A stretch of 64,000 nt of DNA from Epiperipatus broadwayi (GCA_028023455.1 JAQFVV010001087.1:50922-114921), one strand, 5' to 3'. Counted from the stretch's first letter, positions 35,847 through 48,555 are shown. Numbers and translations are program-made. The notes: generated by a model not told the origin, from the sequence alone.

Positions 35847-36270
35847 TTAATAATAATTTTCCCCCAAATTAATTTACAAACAAATATATGTGAAACATAA
35901 AACATTTAATTGCATAATAGGCATTGCTATGGCGATTGCAATAACAGAAATTGAAATATGTAATACTTAATAATAATGTTGATTCTATTCAAGTAATCTT
36001 TAATGGTGTACTTAACTATTTCCAAAATCTATTTACTTATTTACCTGTTTATATTTTTTTCTGAGATTGATCAGAACAGATTTAGGATTTTGAAGCTAGA
36101 ATTAGCAGTAAACAATATTATTTGCCATGTTTATCTAGTTCTTTGTATTTCAAGATCTCCATTATCCATGAACCAAGTGAGAAAAAAACTGAACAAGATC
36201 AACAAACTTCTTTTTTTTAATACCTAGACCTACAGTTAATCTGAATACTTACTATATATATATATATATG

Positions 36271-36941
36271 AAACTTATAAATAAATATTAGCAAATACAG
36301 TAATTAAATTTTTTTAAAAAGAACAAAAAAATATATATGTCACTTAGGTGCGCTTTCAACTATCCTTGTAGTCTTTGTCAACTAATACATTAAAAGGTCA
36401 ACTTTCCCATAATTCCATGATCTTAACATTTTCTGCCTGCCTATTGATTAAGTATTGCTTGTATTTATATATTAACATAGCTTCCTTGATTTTTCTTTTA
36501 TTATTATTTCTTTCAGTTTGCAATATTTCTATGTTATTATAATTAAAATCAAAACCATATATACATGATTTATTATGGTCATAAAAAACAGAAGCTGATA
36601 AATTTTCATTAGCTTTAGAATTTTGTTTCCTATAAATCATGTATATATGATTTTGATTTTAATTATAATAACATAGAAATATTGCAAACTGAAAATAATA
36701 ATAATAATAATAAAAGAAAAATCAAGGAAGCTATGTTAATGTATAAATACAAGCAAGACTTAATCAATAGGCAGGCAGCAAACATTGAGATCACAGAATT
36801 ATGGGAAAGTTGACCTTTCAAAATATCAGTTGACAAAGACTACAAGGATAGTTGAAAGCGCTCCTAAGTGACGTTTATTTTTTTTTTGTTCTTTTTAACA
36901 AATTTTAATTACTGTATTTTCTAATATTTATTTATAAGTTT
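36271..36941. mobile_element. Foldback element with ~300-bp arms
   Basis: Left arm 36271-36572 and right arm 36631-36941 are inverted copies, starting AAACTTATAAATAAATATTA and ending with its complement. The inner edges AAAATCAAAACCATATATAC and GTATATATGATTTTGATTTT flank a ~58-bp loop. Blocks such as CAATAGGCAGGCAG and AACTATCCTTGTAGTCTTTG pair. The 80-residue ORF at 36398-36640 is a product of the arm. Confidence 0.8.
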
Positions 36942-37929
36942 ATGTATATTATTTTCAAAAAATACAGACATCGATTTGTAGTATGTATATATATATATGC
37001 ACTAACTAAATGAAAAAGGAAAAAAAATTTCCCTAAGTATTTTCCATATAGTATCAATGCTAAATTTACACCGTACAATTCATTAAAAGGGAAGAAACAT
37101 TATAACACAATATATTATAAGTTTACATAAACAGTGAAAGGAAATGAGGTTAGTGGTAAAAAAAAAAACATATGAGTATAGATTATGATATTCTGGGAGT
37201 GAAAAGGGATAGTGACATTTTTTCTGAGCATCTTTATCTTTTGCTATGTTCGTAAGATACTATAGGTAATTAATTCTTTGCTTAAGATCTTTTATTTTTC
37301 TTTTCTTTTCATTGTACTCAGATGTTTTCAATTGGTTCTCTTCTCTCTTCTTAATCATACATCATTCTTTTTAATATTTTGCAAATTGCTTTTTTTAATT
37401 TCAAATTCAATAATCCTCAGAATTAATTATTTCTTTTTATTACAAGTAAGTTTTTGCAAAACACTTTTTATTTAAATTCTTTTTCATTTTTTTGCTTGTT
37501 ACTTAACGAAATTGGTAAATATTTAAAAGCATTAAATTAATTCCAAATCTATTCTAAATTGTATTGAGATCAACCTCTTCTCAATGAGCTTATCAGCAAA
37601 TCTAATACACTGAATACATTACCCTCCAACATTATTGTTCATACCCAAATAACATTCTTTATCATCTCTTATAAATAAACAATATCCCCAGCTTACATTT
37701 CTATTAATTCTTGAAGAAATTATCTAATTCTTCCATTATTAAACATTATAGAGTTTGGTATATATTATTATTATATGCAAGTTACTTGTTTAGTGTTAAA
37801 GAAAAATTTGAAGTAAAAAGTAAATGAAATTTAAACTTTGTATGTGACACACACTCACGTATATATATATCTTATTGCATATCTTTCAATTTGGGTTTGA
37901 GATTTATATGTAAAGTATTAATATAAATA
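36942..37929. other. Unassigned AT-rich sequence
   Basis: No supported feature. The 65-residue plus ORF at 37278-37475 is a Phe/Leu-rich chance ORF in T-rich DNA. Confidence 0.45.
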
Positions 37930-38480
37930 AATTTAAACAGTCTTCATACGATCCATAATGCTTCTTGACATTTTCTGATTCTTAAATACCTATACTTTTC
38001 TATCAATGACATATTCTTGAAAATTTCTTTCTCTAATTTCTCTATCTATTCCTCTTACAAGTTCCTTTTTGAATATCCTCTTTCTGTCGTTCCTGGTGGT
38101 TCCTAGCTTAATATTTATTTTAGTAATCTTTCCTAGGACATTTTCCGCACATGTCAATACCATTCTAATTGCTTTATTCTAATTTCAGATATGATAGTAA
38201 GTTCAACTTCCATTATTTCTCCAATTCTCTTTTTACTTATGTTTTTTATTTAACATTTCTGCAGATCTTTGCCAGAAATCCATTTCTGTAGTCATCAATT
38301 CTTTTTCTGTCTTATTCTTTAATTTCCAAAATGTGCTACGATATTTTATGATACTTTTTACTATTGGTTCATATATTCATTGTTTATTGACTGCTATTAT
38401 ATTCCAATTATATGTCATTTATTATTGCTAATTAAACAAAATACAATATTCAGTTGTATTTAAAAATAAAATTTCTACAA
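37930..38480 (-). pseudogene. Non-LTR retrotransposon C-terminal remnant
   Basis: Minus-strand translation, with frame breaks, gives the tail typical of LINE polymerase proteins. TEKELMTTEMDFWQRSAEM (about 38260-38325) is the family's 'EMDFWRRSA' block. It is followed by an ENWRNNG-like block, then an NHQERQKEDIQKGTCKRNR stretch (near 38045-38100) that stands where the RRKRGRP-type basic tail is expected. Several stops and frameshifts make it dead. The clade was not assigned. Confidence 0.55.
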
Positions 38481-38630
38481 CAACTCAATCTAATTCAAGC
38501 TATTTTAAAATTGTTTAAAAGTTATTTTTCAAAAAGTAATGTTTTAAGTTTATAATGACTAAACACGTATTTTAATATGCCAGTAAATATTTTTATAGTA
38601 TTTTTTTAAAAGATCTTAAGTGATGTCTGT

Positions 38631-38736
38631 TTTTTTTGCATGTGTCATAGCATCAGCCGGGAAGCGAACCCGCTAGCCCAGGACAACTGCTTGTAAAGCA
38701 GCCATCACTGATCTCTCAACCACCAATGCTTGACTA
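38631..38736 (-). repeat. SINE, TTAC-loop family
   Basis: On minus: leader ATAGTCAAGCATTGG, A box TGGTTGAGAGATC, loop CTTTACAAGC, B box GGTTCGCTTCCC, acceptor GATGC, tail TATGACACATG then an A-run. It groups with 6402. The B box is identical to that of the Gly-type SINEs. Confidence 0.8.
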
Positions 38737-39304
38737 TCTTGCATGTGATTCTATTCAATTAACTAATCTGAACATTTTCCCCCATTTTCATCAGCTGGAA
38801 ATCTCTGAGTAATCAACTACTATGAATAATTACTTGTACTGGATAAAAACAAAAACGTCTTACTTAAAAACAAACTTTATGCATAATATTATAATGAAAA
38901 CACAACCAAATGAGTAGGGTAATAAATACAAATGTGACTATAAAATTTGAGAAATGCTAGATATATCCTATGTTTAGATTTAGAAAAAACAACTAAGATT
39001 TGCATTTGAAAAAACTTCATTTAATTTAATAAAAAAAAAACAACTTATTTTTATGCTTTGCACTTGTTCATTTTAAAACTGATTTAATTTAATGAATAAA
39101 TGAAAAACTTTTTTCAGTTTTACTTTTGTCTTTTAAATTAATCAATTTTCTAAATTCCAATAACTTTGTTTCATGTTTGTTATTATATTAAATTATTCAG
39201 TAGTTGTGGAGTATGTGCTCAATCGCTACCAGGTGATGCTGCAATAGCAATACATAATAGAATATGACAGTAAATAAAATGATAACAAATTATTATTCCT
39301 TGCC

Positions 39305-40860
39305 ACTAATCATCAACAATTATTAAACTACTACAAGATGGTGGTCTCTTAAAGTTTAATCCAATTTTTCTACTTCATAACTCTTCTTTTTCACACCAGC
39401 ATTTTTTTCTTATCTCATTCATCAATCTCACAGATTACTTCTTTCTTGATTTCTTATATTTTTAGAATCTAATTTATGACTACATTTATTTATATATTGG
39501 TCACCTTTTTGCCCATGATCAGCATAGCTCTATTTGTTAATTAACTCTTAATTCATTCATGATCTTTCATCATACTTCACTCTCAGTCCATCCTTATTAA
39601 CATACACCTTTTCATACTTCACTACTTGGTATGACAATCTTTGTATTACTTCTCAATGAATGTCCATGTCTCAGACCTACAAATAAGTGCTGATATGAAC
39701 ACATTTATCAAAAAAATTATTTTTCATCACATAGAAATATCTCCTTATTATGTTATTTCTATCAAAAATATTCCATCCCTGTTTAATTTTGATTAACTTC
39801 ATCCATCTGTATTAATAATTTAAACAATATATTTGTATTTGGGGATATCTGATTCATTGCTGTCAATATAAATTATTATATCTTTTTTTTTTTTTTTTTT
39901 TGAGAAGCTATTTAACATTTGTTTTTACTCCCTACTTTTTTTTGTTTTCATCTGATAGCTATTACAACATTTCTTGCAACTCCAAAATATTATTTATGAA
40001 AACAATCATATCATCTATAAAACCTAAATGATTTTAAGTAATCTTTTATTTTATTCTATTAATTTTTCATAAAAGTCTTCCCATAAAACTGCTACAGAAT
40101 GTTTAGGAGAGATAAAATTACCTTACAATATTTCCCTTTTAATATTACTCACTATGAATTTAATGACTTCTGTTTACATTTTGATATATATATTTCAGAA
40201 TAAATATATCATGATGTTCCAAAACCTTATTTGCAATAAAATATTTATAAAAATCAAATACTTTAAATAATCTATAAATCCAATGCAAAATAATTTTGGC
40301 AGGCTAAAAGTTCTCTGGAGATAGTGTAAAAAGAAAAAATCTTATTAAATATTTTATATAAAAACTGATCAAATCTTGATGTTATTCAAGTCATCTAGTT
40401 CACTTTTATTAAATATAAATTTCCCTACTGCACCCTTCCTACCATCTGTCATATCTTTACCATTTAGACATTTGGTCTACACCTCTAACAATGAGTTCTT
40501 TAAAAAACACTTCCTAGAATTTTTCAGTTTTTCATAAATTTAATGGCATATTTTATCGTTTCATTTAAAATGTTGTCATTATTAACTCTTTTCCATACCA
40601 TTTTATACAATTCGGATATTCAGTTCTTTGAAACAAATTATTTTTATATTTTTTCTTTGCAGAACATATGTACCTGGTCATAAAAAGAATGTACTGTTGT
40701 TTATTTTCACTAATCTGTGTAGCTGATTTTAGTAGGATAGTATCTGTTATCTTTTTATTTTTTGTATTCTATTCTGAACCATTTTCAAAGTCTCAAAATG
40801 TTTTGTTTCACTAGCTTTCCATTAACATGTTATATCTCACTGATCAAAAATCTATTTAAA
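39305..40860 (-). pseudogene. Old, highly diverged RTE LINE copy
   Basis: The order of conserved blocks matches the RTE at 59192. CACCAGCATTTTTTTCTTA and CTCATTCATCAATCTCAC resemble its 3' tail, CCATGTCTCAGACCTACAAA the middle, and ATCATCTATAAAACCTAAAT (near 40010-40030) the FADD active-site region. Many indels and stops remove all coding capacity. The right boundary is approximate. The long T-run at 39881-39901 is a later expansion. Confidence 0.5.
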
Positions 40861-41097
40861 CAAACACATTATTTTTAATTCAAATGTAATCCAAATTTTG
40901 TTATATGTTCATTAATATATATTTGAATGCTGATTCTATCTTCGAATTCTTCCCCCTCCATTAACATGTTATATCTCACGATCAAAAATCTATTTAAACA
41001 AACACATTATTTTTAATTCAAATGTAATCCAAATTTTGTTATATGTTCATTAATATATATTTGAATGCTGATACTATGTTCGAATTCTTCCCCCTCT
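40821..41097. repeat. Tandem duplication, two 139-bp copies
   Basis: ATTAACATGTTATATCTCAC begins at 40821 and again at 40960. The copies differ by a single-base deletion (CACTGATC versus CACGATC) and a few substitutions near the end, so the duplication is recent. Confidence 0.85.
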
Positions 41098-41165
41098 CAT
41101 TTCCATATCTACATGCAAATTTACTTAAAGCACTTTGCTTTTTCAAACATTTTCTCATTCTAAAT

Positions 41166-41345
41166 AGTCAAAATAAGAGTCATAGATCACATGACCCAAG
41201 CTTGTAAGTAATAAACAATGAGGTTTGCCAATTCCTCTACAAGCTTTGTAATAAATGCTTAGCCAGAGCCAGCACTTAAAATATCTCTGTCAGGAACCCC
41301 CCCCCACAAAACCCTGACCATGGTTTCATGCTTTGGCACTCCTCA
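41166..41345 (-). repeat. Hairpin-ended repeat 'Y' (copy 2)
   Basis: Inverted counterpart of 28599-28790: AGTCATAGATCACATGACCC, then AACAATGAGGTTTGCCAATT, and finally CCATGGTTTCATGCTTTGGC. A C-run at 41299-41307 replaces the G-rich part of copy 1. The small ORF that starts here is not a gene. Confidence 0.6.
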
Positions 41346-42364
41346 GAGAGGTTCCAGGGTAGGTTCAGATACTAGATCTTCCCATTCTGTATTAAAATTT
41401 CACATGATAATCTTAAAATGGTGTATAGTCAGTTCAAAAGCATTTATACATCTATACCATAGTATCACAACCATTAGAGTAAGAACATATTGGAGCATAA
41501 ATCTAAATTATTGCATTTAGTATCTTTCATTAAATTTAATAATTACTTTCTCAGATTCCTCAATGTTATTTTCTTCCATTTTTTACTTGGAATCAATCGT
41601 CTTTCATTAGTAATTTCAATATTTGTGTCTTTATAATAAAGTACACATACATTTTTTAAAAAAAATGTCACTTCACTTTGACTTCTAACTTCACAAAGAA
41701 TGATAATGATTCACTTAATATTAGACAATTCTTCTAATTCATGAAATCTTTTTTCTTTGACAGCAGCATACTTTACAGATAGTCAAATAAAATATCACTC
41801 CAAACATCAGCCTAGGTTCAAATCCAGAAACTCTTGCACCCTCTAGTTGCTTACAGTGCCTTGGGTGATGAGTTTATGTTTTCTGAAAATTGAGAATTAT
41901 CTTATTTTAGTCTATCAACATATAAGTAAAAATACAAAAAAAAATTAGTACACACACAAAAAACATACATATGTATATATACCACCAAGACCCAATCAAA
42001 GTTTCTGATAACTTATCATACTAGTTCATGTGTTGGTGAATAGTCAAACATAGTTATTTATAATGTAAACAACCATATGGTAATAATAGATATTATGACA
42101 AAAATTTATAAAGTGGACATTAGAAATTTTCTTGGTTACTTTAAGGTTTTAGAAAATAAAAAAGTCTACCTTCAGACTTGGGAGGTGTACGAAAAGAAAA
42201 AAATGAAAATGGTTTATTCCTTGGAATTCATAAAACTGGATCTATGTATATTGATTCCAGAATTTATCATTCTATTACTATACCAAACCATGCACAGCTA
42301 CATAAATGTCTATGTAAACATACATTAACTGAAACACACAGGCTTATTATATACCTGTGTCTAT
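41346..42364. other. Unassigned AT-rich sequence
   Basis: No supported feature. GGTTCAAATCC (near 41816) is B-box-like but stands alone. Overlapping ORFs at 42077-42372 show no known domain. Confidence 0.45.
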
Positions 42365-42700
42365 ATATGTAATATATATGGTATATGAGCACAGACTTTC
42401 ACACAACCCACCACTCTCCACACTATCTCATAGCACTGATACACTTGAACACATATATGTTGAAAAGATAAATAATCACCAATATACGTATTTCATGCTA
42501 AACCAGCAATCATCAGTTGGTCCAGATTACCATCTCTACACATATATGCTATAAGTGCTCAGATATATATTAAGATAGCCAAACCTCATACTTTAATGGA
42601 CAAGCTTCAATCTACTCCACACTCCAACTCTTCAACCATCCATCCAATTGAAAATCTGATGATGGAATGCTGGAAGGCCACCCTGAGGCTGAGATTTTTG
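42365..42700 (-). repeat. Interspersed repeat 'X' (copy 2)
   Basis: Inverted copy of 16290-16615 with matching blocks AAACCAGCAATCATC, AATAATCACCAATATACGTA and CATACTTTAATGGACAAGC. The tRNA-like B box is eroded here (GTGTGAAAGTCTGTGCTCAT on minus). The short ORFs overlapping it are unsupported. Confidence 0.6.
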
Positions 42701-43275
42701 TCACACCCATGTTGACCTAAGGCATATCTGACCCCTCATGTACAGGATATAATCCATTTAGTACATATGCAAGGGGTGAGCAGACATCTCTATTATGTAA
42801 TAACTAGAACACACATTGCAAACATACATTGTAAACATATATTGCAAATTTGTATGCAGATGCATTAGAAATGCATTATAACGATTGTGATTGCATTATA
42901 CCATCCATTATCAGGTAGTAGAGATTATTCAATATCAATGATCTCCATTATTCAGACGATAGCTAGGATAATCCAGTCAAAATAACAGTTAAACATTAAT
43001 GTTAACAGTAGGCAAATCAATACATGAAATACACGTTTACATCTTTTATCCATCAAAATTTTTACTTTAATAAATATATGCAAGGAATTATTTGTCTAAA
43101 AACTAATAATGGATCTCATAAAATTGTTTTTTAAACAAATTCAGAAAATAAAATGGGTTGTAGTAGATTAGCCACCGCACGCAGCTTGGTGGTTTTGTTG
43201 CTATCCAAAACCAATAGATATAACGTCACCGAACCATGTTTGTTTTTTAAAATAGGGATTTACATTTATTTTTTT
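42701..43275. other. Unassigned sequence
   Basis: Nothing recognised. A slightly CpG-richer patch at 43165-43240 (CACCGCACGCAG, AACGTCACCG) has no identifiable function. Confidence 0.4.
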
Positions 43276-43690
43276 ACATTTTTTAATTACATTAGACATG
43301 TCAGCGCATAGCGCTGGAATGTGTATGGAGGGGGACTGCTGTTTTTGATGATCCAAAAGATGCACTACTCTGATCCAACATTTTTAAATTACATTATACA
43401 TGGCAGTGCATAGCACTGTATTGTGCAGGGAAGGGAAACCGATGGTTTTGATGATCCTTCGGATCATCCAAAACATGCATGACATTTTGAAAACTATTCT
43501 AAAAAAATTTACGAAACAAAATTATTTAATAATTCCATTTTAAAATTACCACCTGATCAAACAAAAAAATATATAAATATTAGAAACATTCCATGATGAC
43601 ATTTTGAAAACTATTTTAAAATAATTTATGAAAAACCATTATTTGATAAAATGTAAGAATTCCATTTTAAAATTACTGTCTGATCAAACC
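43276..43690. repeat. Two adjacent local duplications
   Basis: The block ACATTTTTTAATTACATTAG followed by GCATAGCGCTG recurs at 43276 and 43378 (offset about 102). The block GACATTTTGAAAACTATT recurs at 43481 and 43598 (offset 117). A perfect hairpin GATGATCC-TTC-GGATCATC lies at 43450-43468. There is no coding frame. This may be part of an unrecognised element. Confidence 0.65.
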
Positions 43691-46019
43691 AAGTTTATGC
43701 TTTGAAAAACAATGACAAACTATGACCATTTTAGTAATCTCATAACTATTCTTGCACAAAATACATTTTTTGCATGATTTCTGTATAATGCTACTGGGGT
43801 GTACACTTTTGAAATTCGTTTCACCTTAAAAAGATGTGTACGGAAGCGCGATGATGGGCTTACAATTATTACTATCTAAAACTACATCAGGTCATGTAAA
43901 AAATCATTACTTCAAATGCACGTGAAAAGAGTTAGACCCACTTGAATTCTACACACCCTCACATCGTACTATAGCAATCTGTGAAGTGTACACTATTTGC
44001 ATAGTACCGGAAAGCACAAAAATGGACTGTAATATTGGTGTGCAACATCATTTAGCCCTGCTTAGTGGCTAATATGAACAGAACTGTTCTATAGGCTACA
44101 TAAACGGTATATTTCTGTGCTTTTGCATGGAAACAGGGACATCAAGTGGCATGTGGCAGCTAATTAATGACTACCATAAAAGATTATATATATATAATTT
44201 GTTTTGGAAAAGAGTTTTTAAAAATGTAAATTATCAATCCATAAGGTTTTTTTATAACTTGGTAATAATGTCGTCTGCTAAAAAAGAACTTGAAGCCATA
44301 CAATTTCCTTTATAATAAATTATTTCACAGACACAATAATTAAATATATATCTAAAATGGCATTAAGAAAATAGTGATACTATATCAGCCTGCCATGTCT
44401 ATGACCTAAATTCAAATATGAAAAATATTGAATTTTTCTAATTTCTTATCAGAATTAGAATTTTTCTTTCATGTAGTTGGCTCCTGGCTAAATCACTAAC
44501 GACTCAATATTGATCAATAAATGAAGAAAAGAACTACTTATTATTACTTAGACAGTAAACAAGAATAGTTAACATGTTCAAATCTTCATCATTCAGGAAT
44601 GAGAAAAGCCTGATAAGTTAAGATGTCTCTTTCAGATTGTCTATAGGATGATAGTTGGGAGATCTTTGAACTGTAATGAGCTATTTGATGTTTGCTTTAT
44701 CTCTGTTATACAATGTATATAGAACTTTTTATTATAATAAAATAATTTAGTGCACTCCTTTGACATACCTAGGACTAGGCTTTAATTTAAAAGATACTTA
44801 AAATATTATTTTACTTAACAGGTCCAAATAATATTATCTAAATGGCCGCTTAACTGTTTTTAAGTGGAGAATAAAAAAACGAGTCCCAGGCAGACCATTT
44901 GAGTGTGAATGTGCAAAAAGAAATGTTATTGTAAGAATATAAGGTGACATGTTTATATGCCTAATGAGACCAGTGAAGAATGAATTGCACTGAATAAACT
45001 CTTTTCTTCTGTGGTATATATGTATTTAATCAATTTTTAACTCAATTTATATATATATACATTATAATGGGTTGAATTATCAAACACACATTAATAAACC
45101 AAATGTGTGGTAGATGCAATCATGTTTTGCTTGGGTACCTAAATGTAGTGGAATAAACAGATGACTTCATATATAAATAAATTCTTCCTTGAAATTTCTT
45201 CAGTTAATTGTCACAATTTTATTATGTTATTACCATCATACATGGAGGTTTGTCAGTTAAGTTCATTAACATTAGTTGATCACATCATAAGAGAAAACAG
45301 GAAAATCAGGCAAACTGCATTAAGACAGGATTGGTTATAACTGGTACAAGTGGGAGATGTAGTCAGTTATTTCAGTGGTTACAAAAAAATAGTGAAGCTT
45401 TTCCATAATGCTATAGATAATAAAACTTCAGATTCTACTTGGATTACCAGGGTCTTCTGGTTTGATGGTTGCTATCTCTTAAATTGTTGGAAATTTTCTT
45501 GCAGCCTAGTCTATTTGTAAAAACAGCTTGTATAAATTTAGTATGCGATTATTAGTGGATCTCTTTAATGCTTGGAAATCCTTGTTAAATAATCTCTCAG
45601 ATTATGACGTAACTAAAATCAAATATTAAAACTATTGTTTCTAACTAAGTGCATGTGATACAAATCAAATGCATTAATTAATTAAGTGAATGTTGTTTTG
45701 TTTATCAGTAAATACATTTTATTGTCTACTTCACATTTGTTGATTAAATTGTTTATCAAATTCCTCAACAATTTAATCCAACTTGCGTCAATAAAAAAAA
45801 AAAAAATTGACATCAAAAATTACTCTTTTTTTTTAATTTAAATTTTGAATAATAATATTTAAGCTCATCAAAAAATAAGACTTTAATCACTATTTCAGTT
45901 ATTTTTTTGAATATTAATTTTCCTTCTTCACATTTACAGTTTATTAACAAATGACAATATTTTATCTTTTTTTTTTTTTATTCTTTCAAATTTCGTAATT
46001 TTTTATAGCACATATTTGA
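43691..46019. other. Unassigned AT-rich sequence
   Basis: About 2.3 kb with no supported gene. The first 400 bp contain several CpGs (for example GTACGGAAGCGCGATGATGG near 43839). A 15-bp hairpin (TTGATTAAATTGTT with AACAATTTAATCCAA) lies at 45738-45782. The 62-residue ORF at 44127-44315 is not convincing. Confidence 0.4.
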
Positions 46020-46027
46020 AAGCAATA

Positions 46028-46083
46028 CAGTTGTCGCGGGTTCGCTTCCCGGCCGATGCTTTGACACATGATAAAAAAAAAAA
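46028..46083 (+). repeat. 5'-truncated SINE fragment
   Basis: Only the 3' third is present: CGGGTTCGCTTCCCGG (T arm and B box), CCGATGC (acceptor end), then TTTGACACATG and an A-run from about 46070. The 5' truncation is typical of LINE-mobilised retroposition. Confidence 0.75.
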
Positions 46084-47159
46084 ATGCATATGCATTAATT
46101 GCGTCCCCATCTCCAATAATAAATAAATCGCTCAATTGCTGCTTTTATTAACTTTCCTAAGTACTTTGATCGATTTTGGAATAAGAAAATGCTTATTTAT
46201 GTCATAATAGCTTAAAATTTAATCATTGACATATGACTACGTATAGTTAATATTACTTATTCTAATCACAATACAGATATACATATATAAATAAACTTAC
46301 TATTTTATACATATTTATTTTTTTCCAAAATCTATTAGACACACATAATTTATATTTTATATATAATAAATCCATACTCTGATACTATAGACACAACCAA
46401 TCAAAACAGATTTATAAGATCAATAATTATCGGAGAACTGCGGATGTTTGAGATATTCATTAAGGCAAATAACATTTTAATCCTGGCAGTTTTAAAAAAC
46501 TATTAAATCTTTGGATATTAATTTAAAGATACATGACTAACACCTGAGACTTAAAAACTTACTATGGTAAATAAAATAATAATCTAATAAATTCTATAAT
46601 GATGTTAAGAAAAAAAACCTAATAATTTTTTAATGGAAAAAAAAAAAGAGATATAATGAAATATATATATATACTATTTTTATAATCATAATCAATAATA
46701 ATTAATTCAAGTAATAAGTTATTGGAATTATATGAATTATTACTATTAAATTCCAATGTATACATATCGGTATATGTTGCAAATGTCAGAATTGTACAAG
46801 CCATACAAAAATCACCCAAGGGTAATCTACGTGTGAATTCCATAGTCTGACACAACATGATTAACCTTTTCTTTTTATAGCCTGCTAAAATCAGCTAGAT
46901 ACATGAGACTCCATCATATCCTAATTAACTTATTGATTGCAAAATAATGACAAATGCTAAAGATAATGAGACACTATAATTTATTCCCGCACAATAGCAT
47001 AACTAGCCACTATCCATGGGAAACAGTAGTTTGTTATTTCTCTTCAGATACTTAAATAAACCAATAATATTACATGGGCAAACTCAATTATACTGAATAA
47101 AAACTATATCTTGAAAGAGTATATTTGTCATTTATGTCTTTATTAATACATCTATTCTT
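46084..47159. other. Unassigned AT-rich sequence
   Basis: No feature supported. The 79-residue minus ORF at 46619-46858 has no recognisable domain. The stretch includes an A-run at about 46635-46646 and a TA tract near 46662-46672. Confidence 0.45.
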
Positions 47160-48555
47160 CTATCCCATTCTTTGCCACTATAATACTCAATAATCCTCCT
47201 AAAACAATCATCCTACTTTTTATGCAAGTATACTGACACAAAGTCTTTATCCAAATCTTCTGCATACCAGACTGCCTTTCTCACCCATCTTGTTGCCTGT
47301 TCTTTATTTGTTACCCAATCAAATACTATTTTTGGTTATTCTCTTACCGTCCATAAATTGTAATCTACTGAACATTTTCATTTTGCTTTTTGCATCTCTC
47401 AAAAACCTTGACCATCCAATTTCTTCTTGAATTGCCTCCTTTGTCATCCACACATCTACATCTAATGCATGTCTTTCTACTCTCTTTGTATTTTTTCTAA
47501 ATAATCTAAACACCCCTTTACTAACATTTACTGTATCATTATTATAAATTAACCTTGCTACTGCCACTCCCTTACATACAATCCTTGCTACATCATATTT
47601 ATAATATGAAAACTATTAATTTCTTTATCAGACACTTTCTTGTCTTCATTTATCAAATTTTGTCCCATTCATCAAAACCAATTCCTCTGATTACTTAAGA
47701 TGATTCCTAAATATTTATACCTATTAACCACATTTAACTTTATATCCTCCAATAAAAATTCTTTCTCTTCTCTTTTCCTAGCATTTATCATCATTACTTT
47801 TGATTTTTCTTCACTCAATTTAATCCCCATCACTCTTACCCATCCTTGCACATATCTTCACCATAACCTCCATATCTTCCTACCTTTGCACAAAAGACCT
47901 GATAATGTGTAGTATTCCTTGCCATCTATTAATGGAATCTTTACCCCTCTTCCTAGTTCTTCTATTGCTCTCTCCACTTTCCTCAAATAAAACAAAAACA
48001 AAATAAATGGCATAAAATTAGTCCCACTCCATTTTTAACTCTGATTCTATATTTCCTAATTGGTACCTACAACTAAAGTTCCATTCATCCCCAAATTTAC
48101 TAAACTTACACATAATCTATTCCTATTTGCCATATCAAAAGCTTTCTCTATATCTATAAATACCATATATAACTACCTATTTGTATCCTACTCATATCTA
48201 TAAGTTATGTGATTACAAATAAACTATTTCCTACATGCTTATTCATTCTACAACTGCCTTGCATTTCTCCTATTATATTATTTTATTCTATCCATTTTGC
48301 CATCCTTACAGCCACCAGCTATCAGTCTGTAATTGTTTATCTTTCTATGGTCCTTACCCTTTCCTTTAAATAATAGCCTCACTCTTGTATTATTCAGCTA
48401 TCTGAAAATTCTGTCTTCTGTGCCATCTTATTAAAACATGACAATAGATTTAATTTTGCCCTATTTCTTTAATTCATCACCATCTCTGCTTCTCATCCAT
48501 CTAAATCTTTTGCCTTTCTGCTTTTCAACTTCATCACCATCTCTGCTTTCCATCC
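47160..48555 (-). pseudogene. Degenerate LINE, reverse transcriptase to C-terminus (part 1)
   Basis: Minus-strand frames give RT motifs in order: LFKGKGKDHRKINNYR (near 48330-48380), VFIDIEKAFDMANRNRL (domain A, near 48130-48180), KVERAIEELGRGVKIPL (near 47940-47990), EEKSKVMMINARKREEK with YKYLGI (near 47710-47815). An 82-residue ORF (47319-47567) then covers part of the C-terminal region (MTKEAIQEEIGWSRFLRDAK). Stops and frameshifts break the protein. The hAT at 48564 is inserted into it, and the element continues at 51645. Confidence 0.65.
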
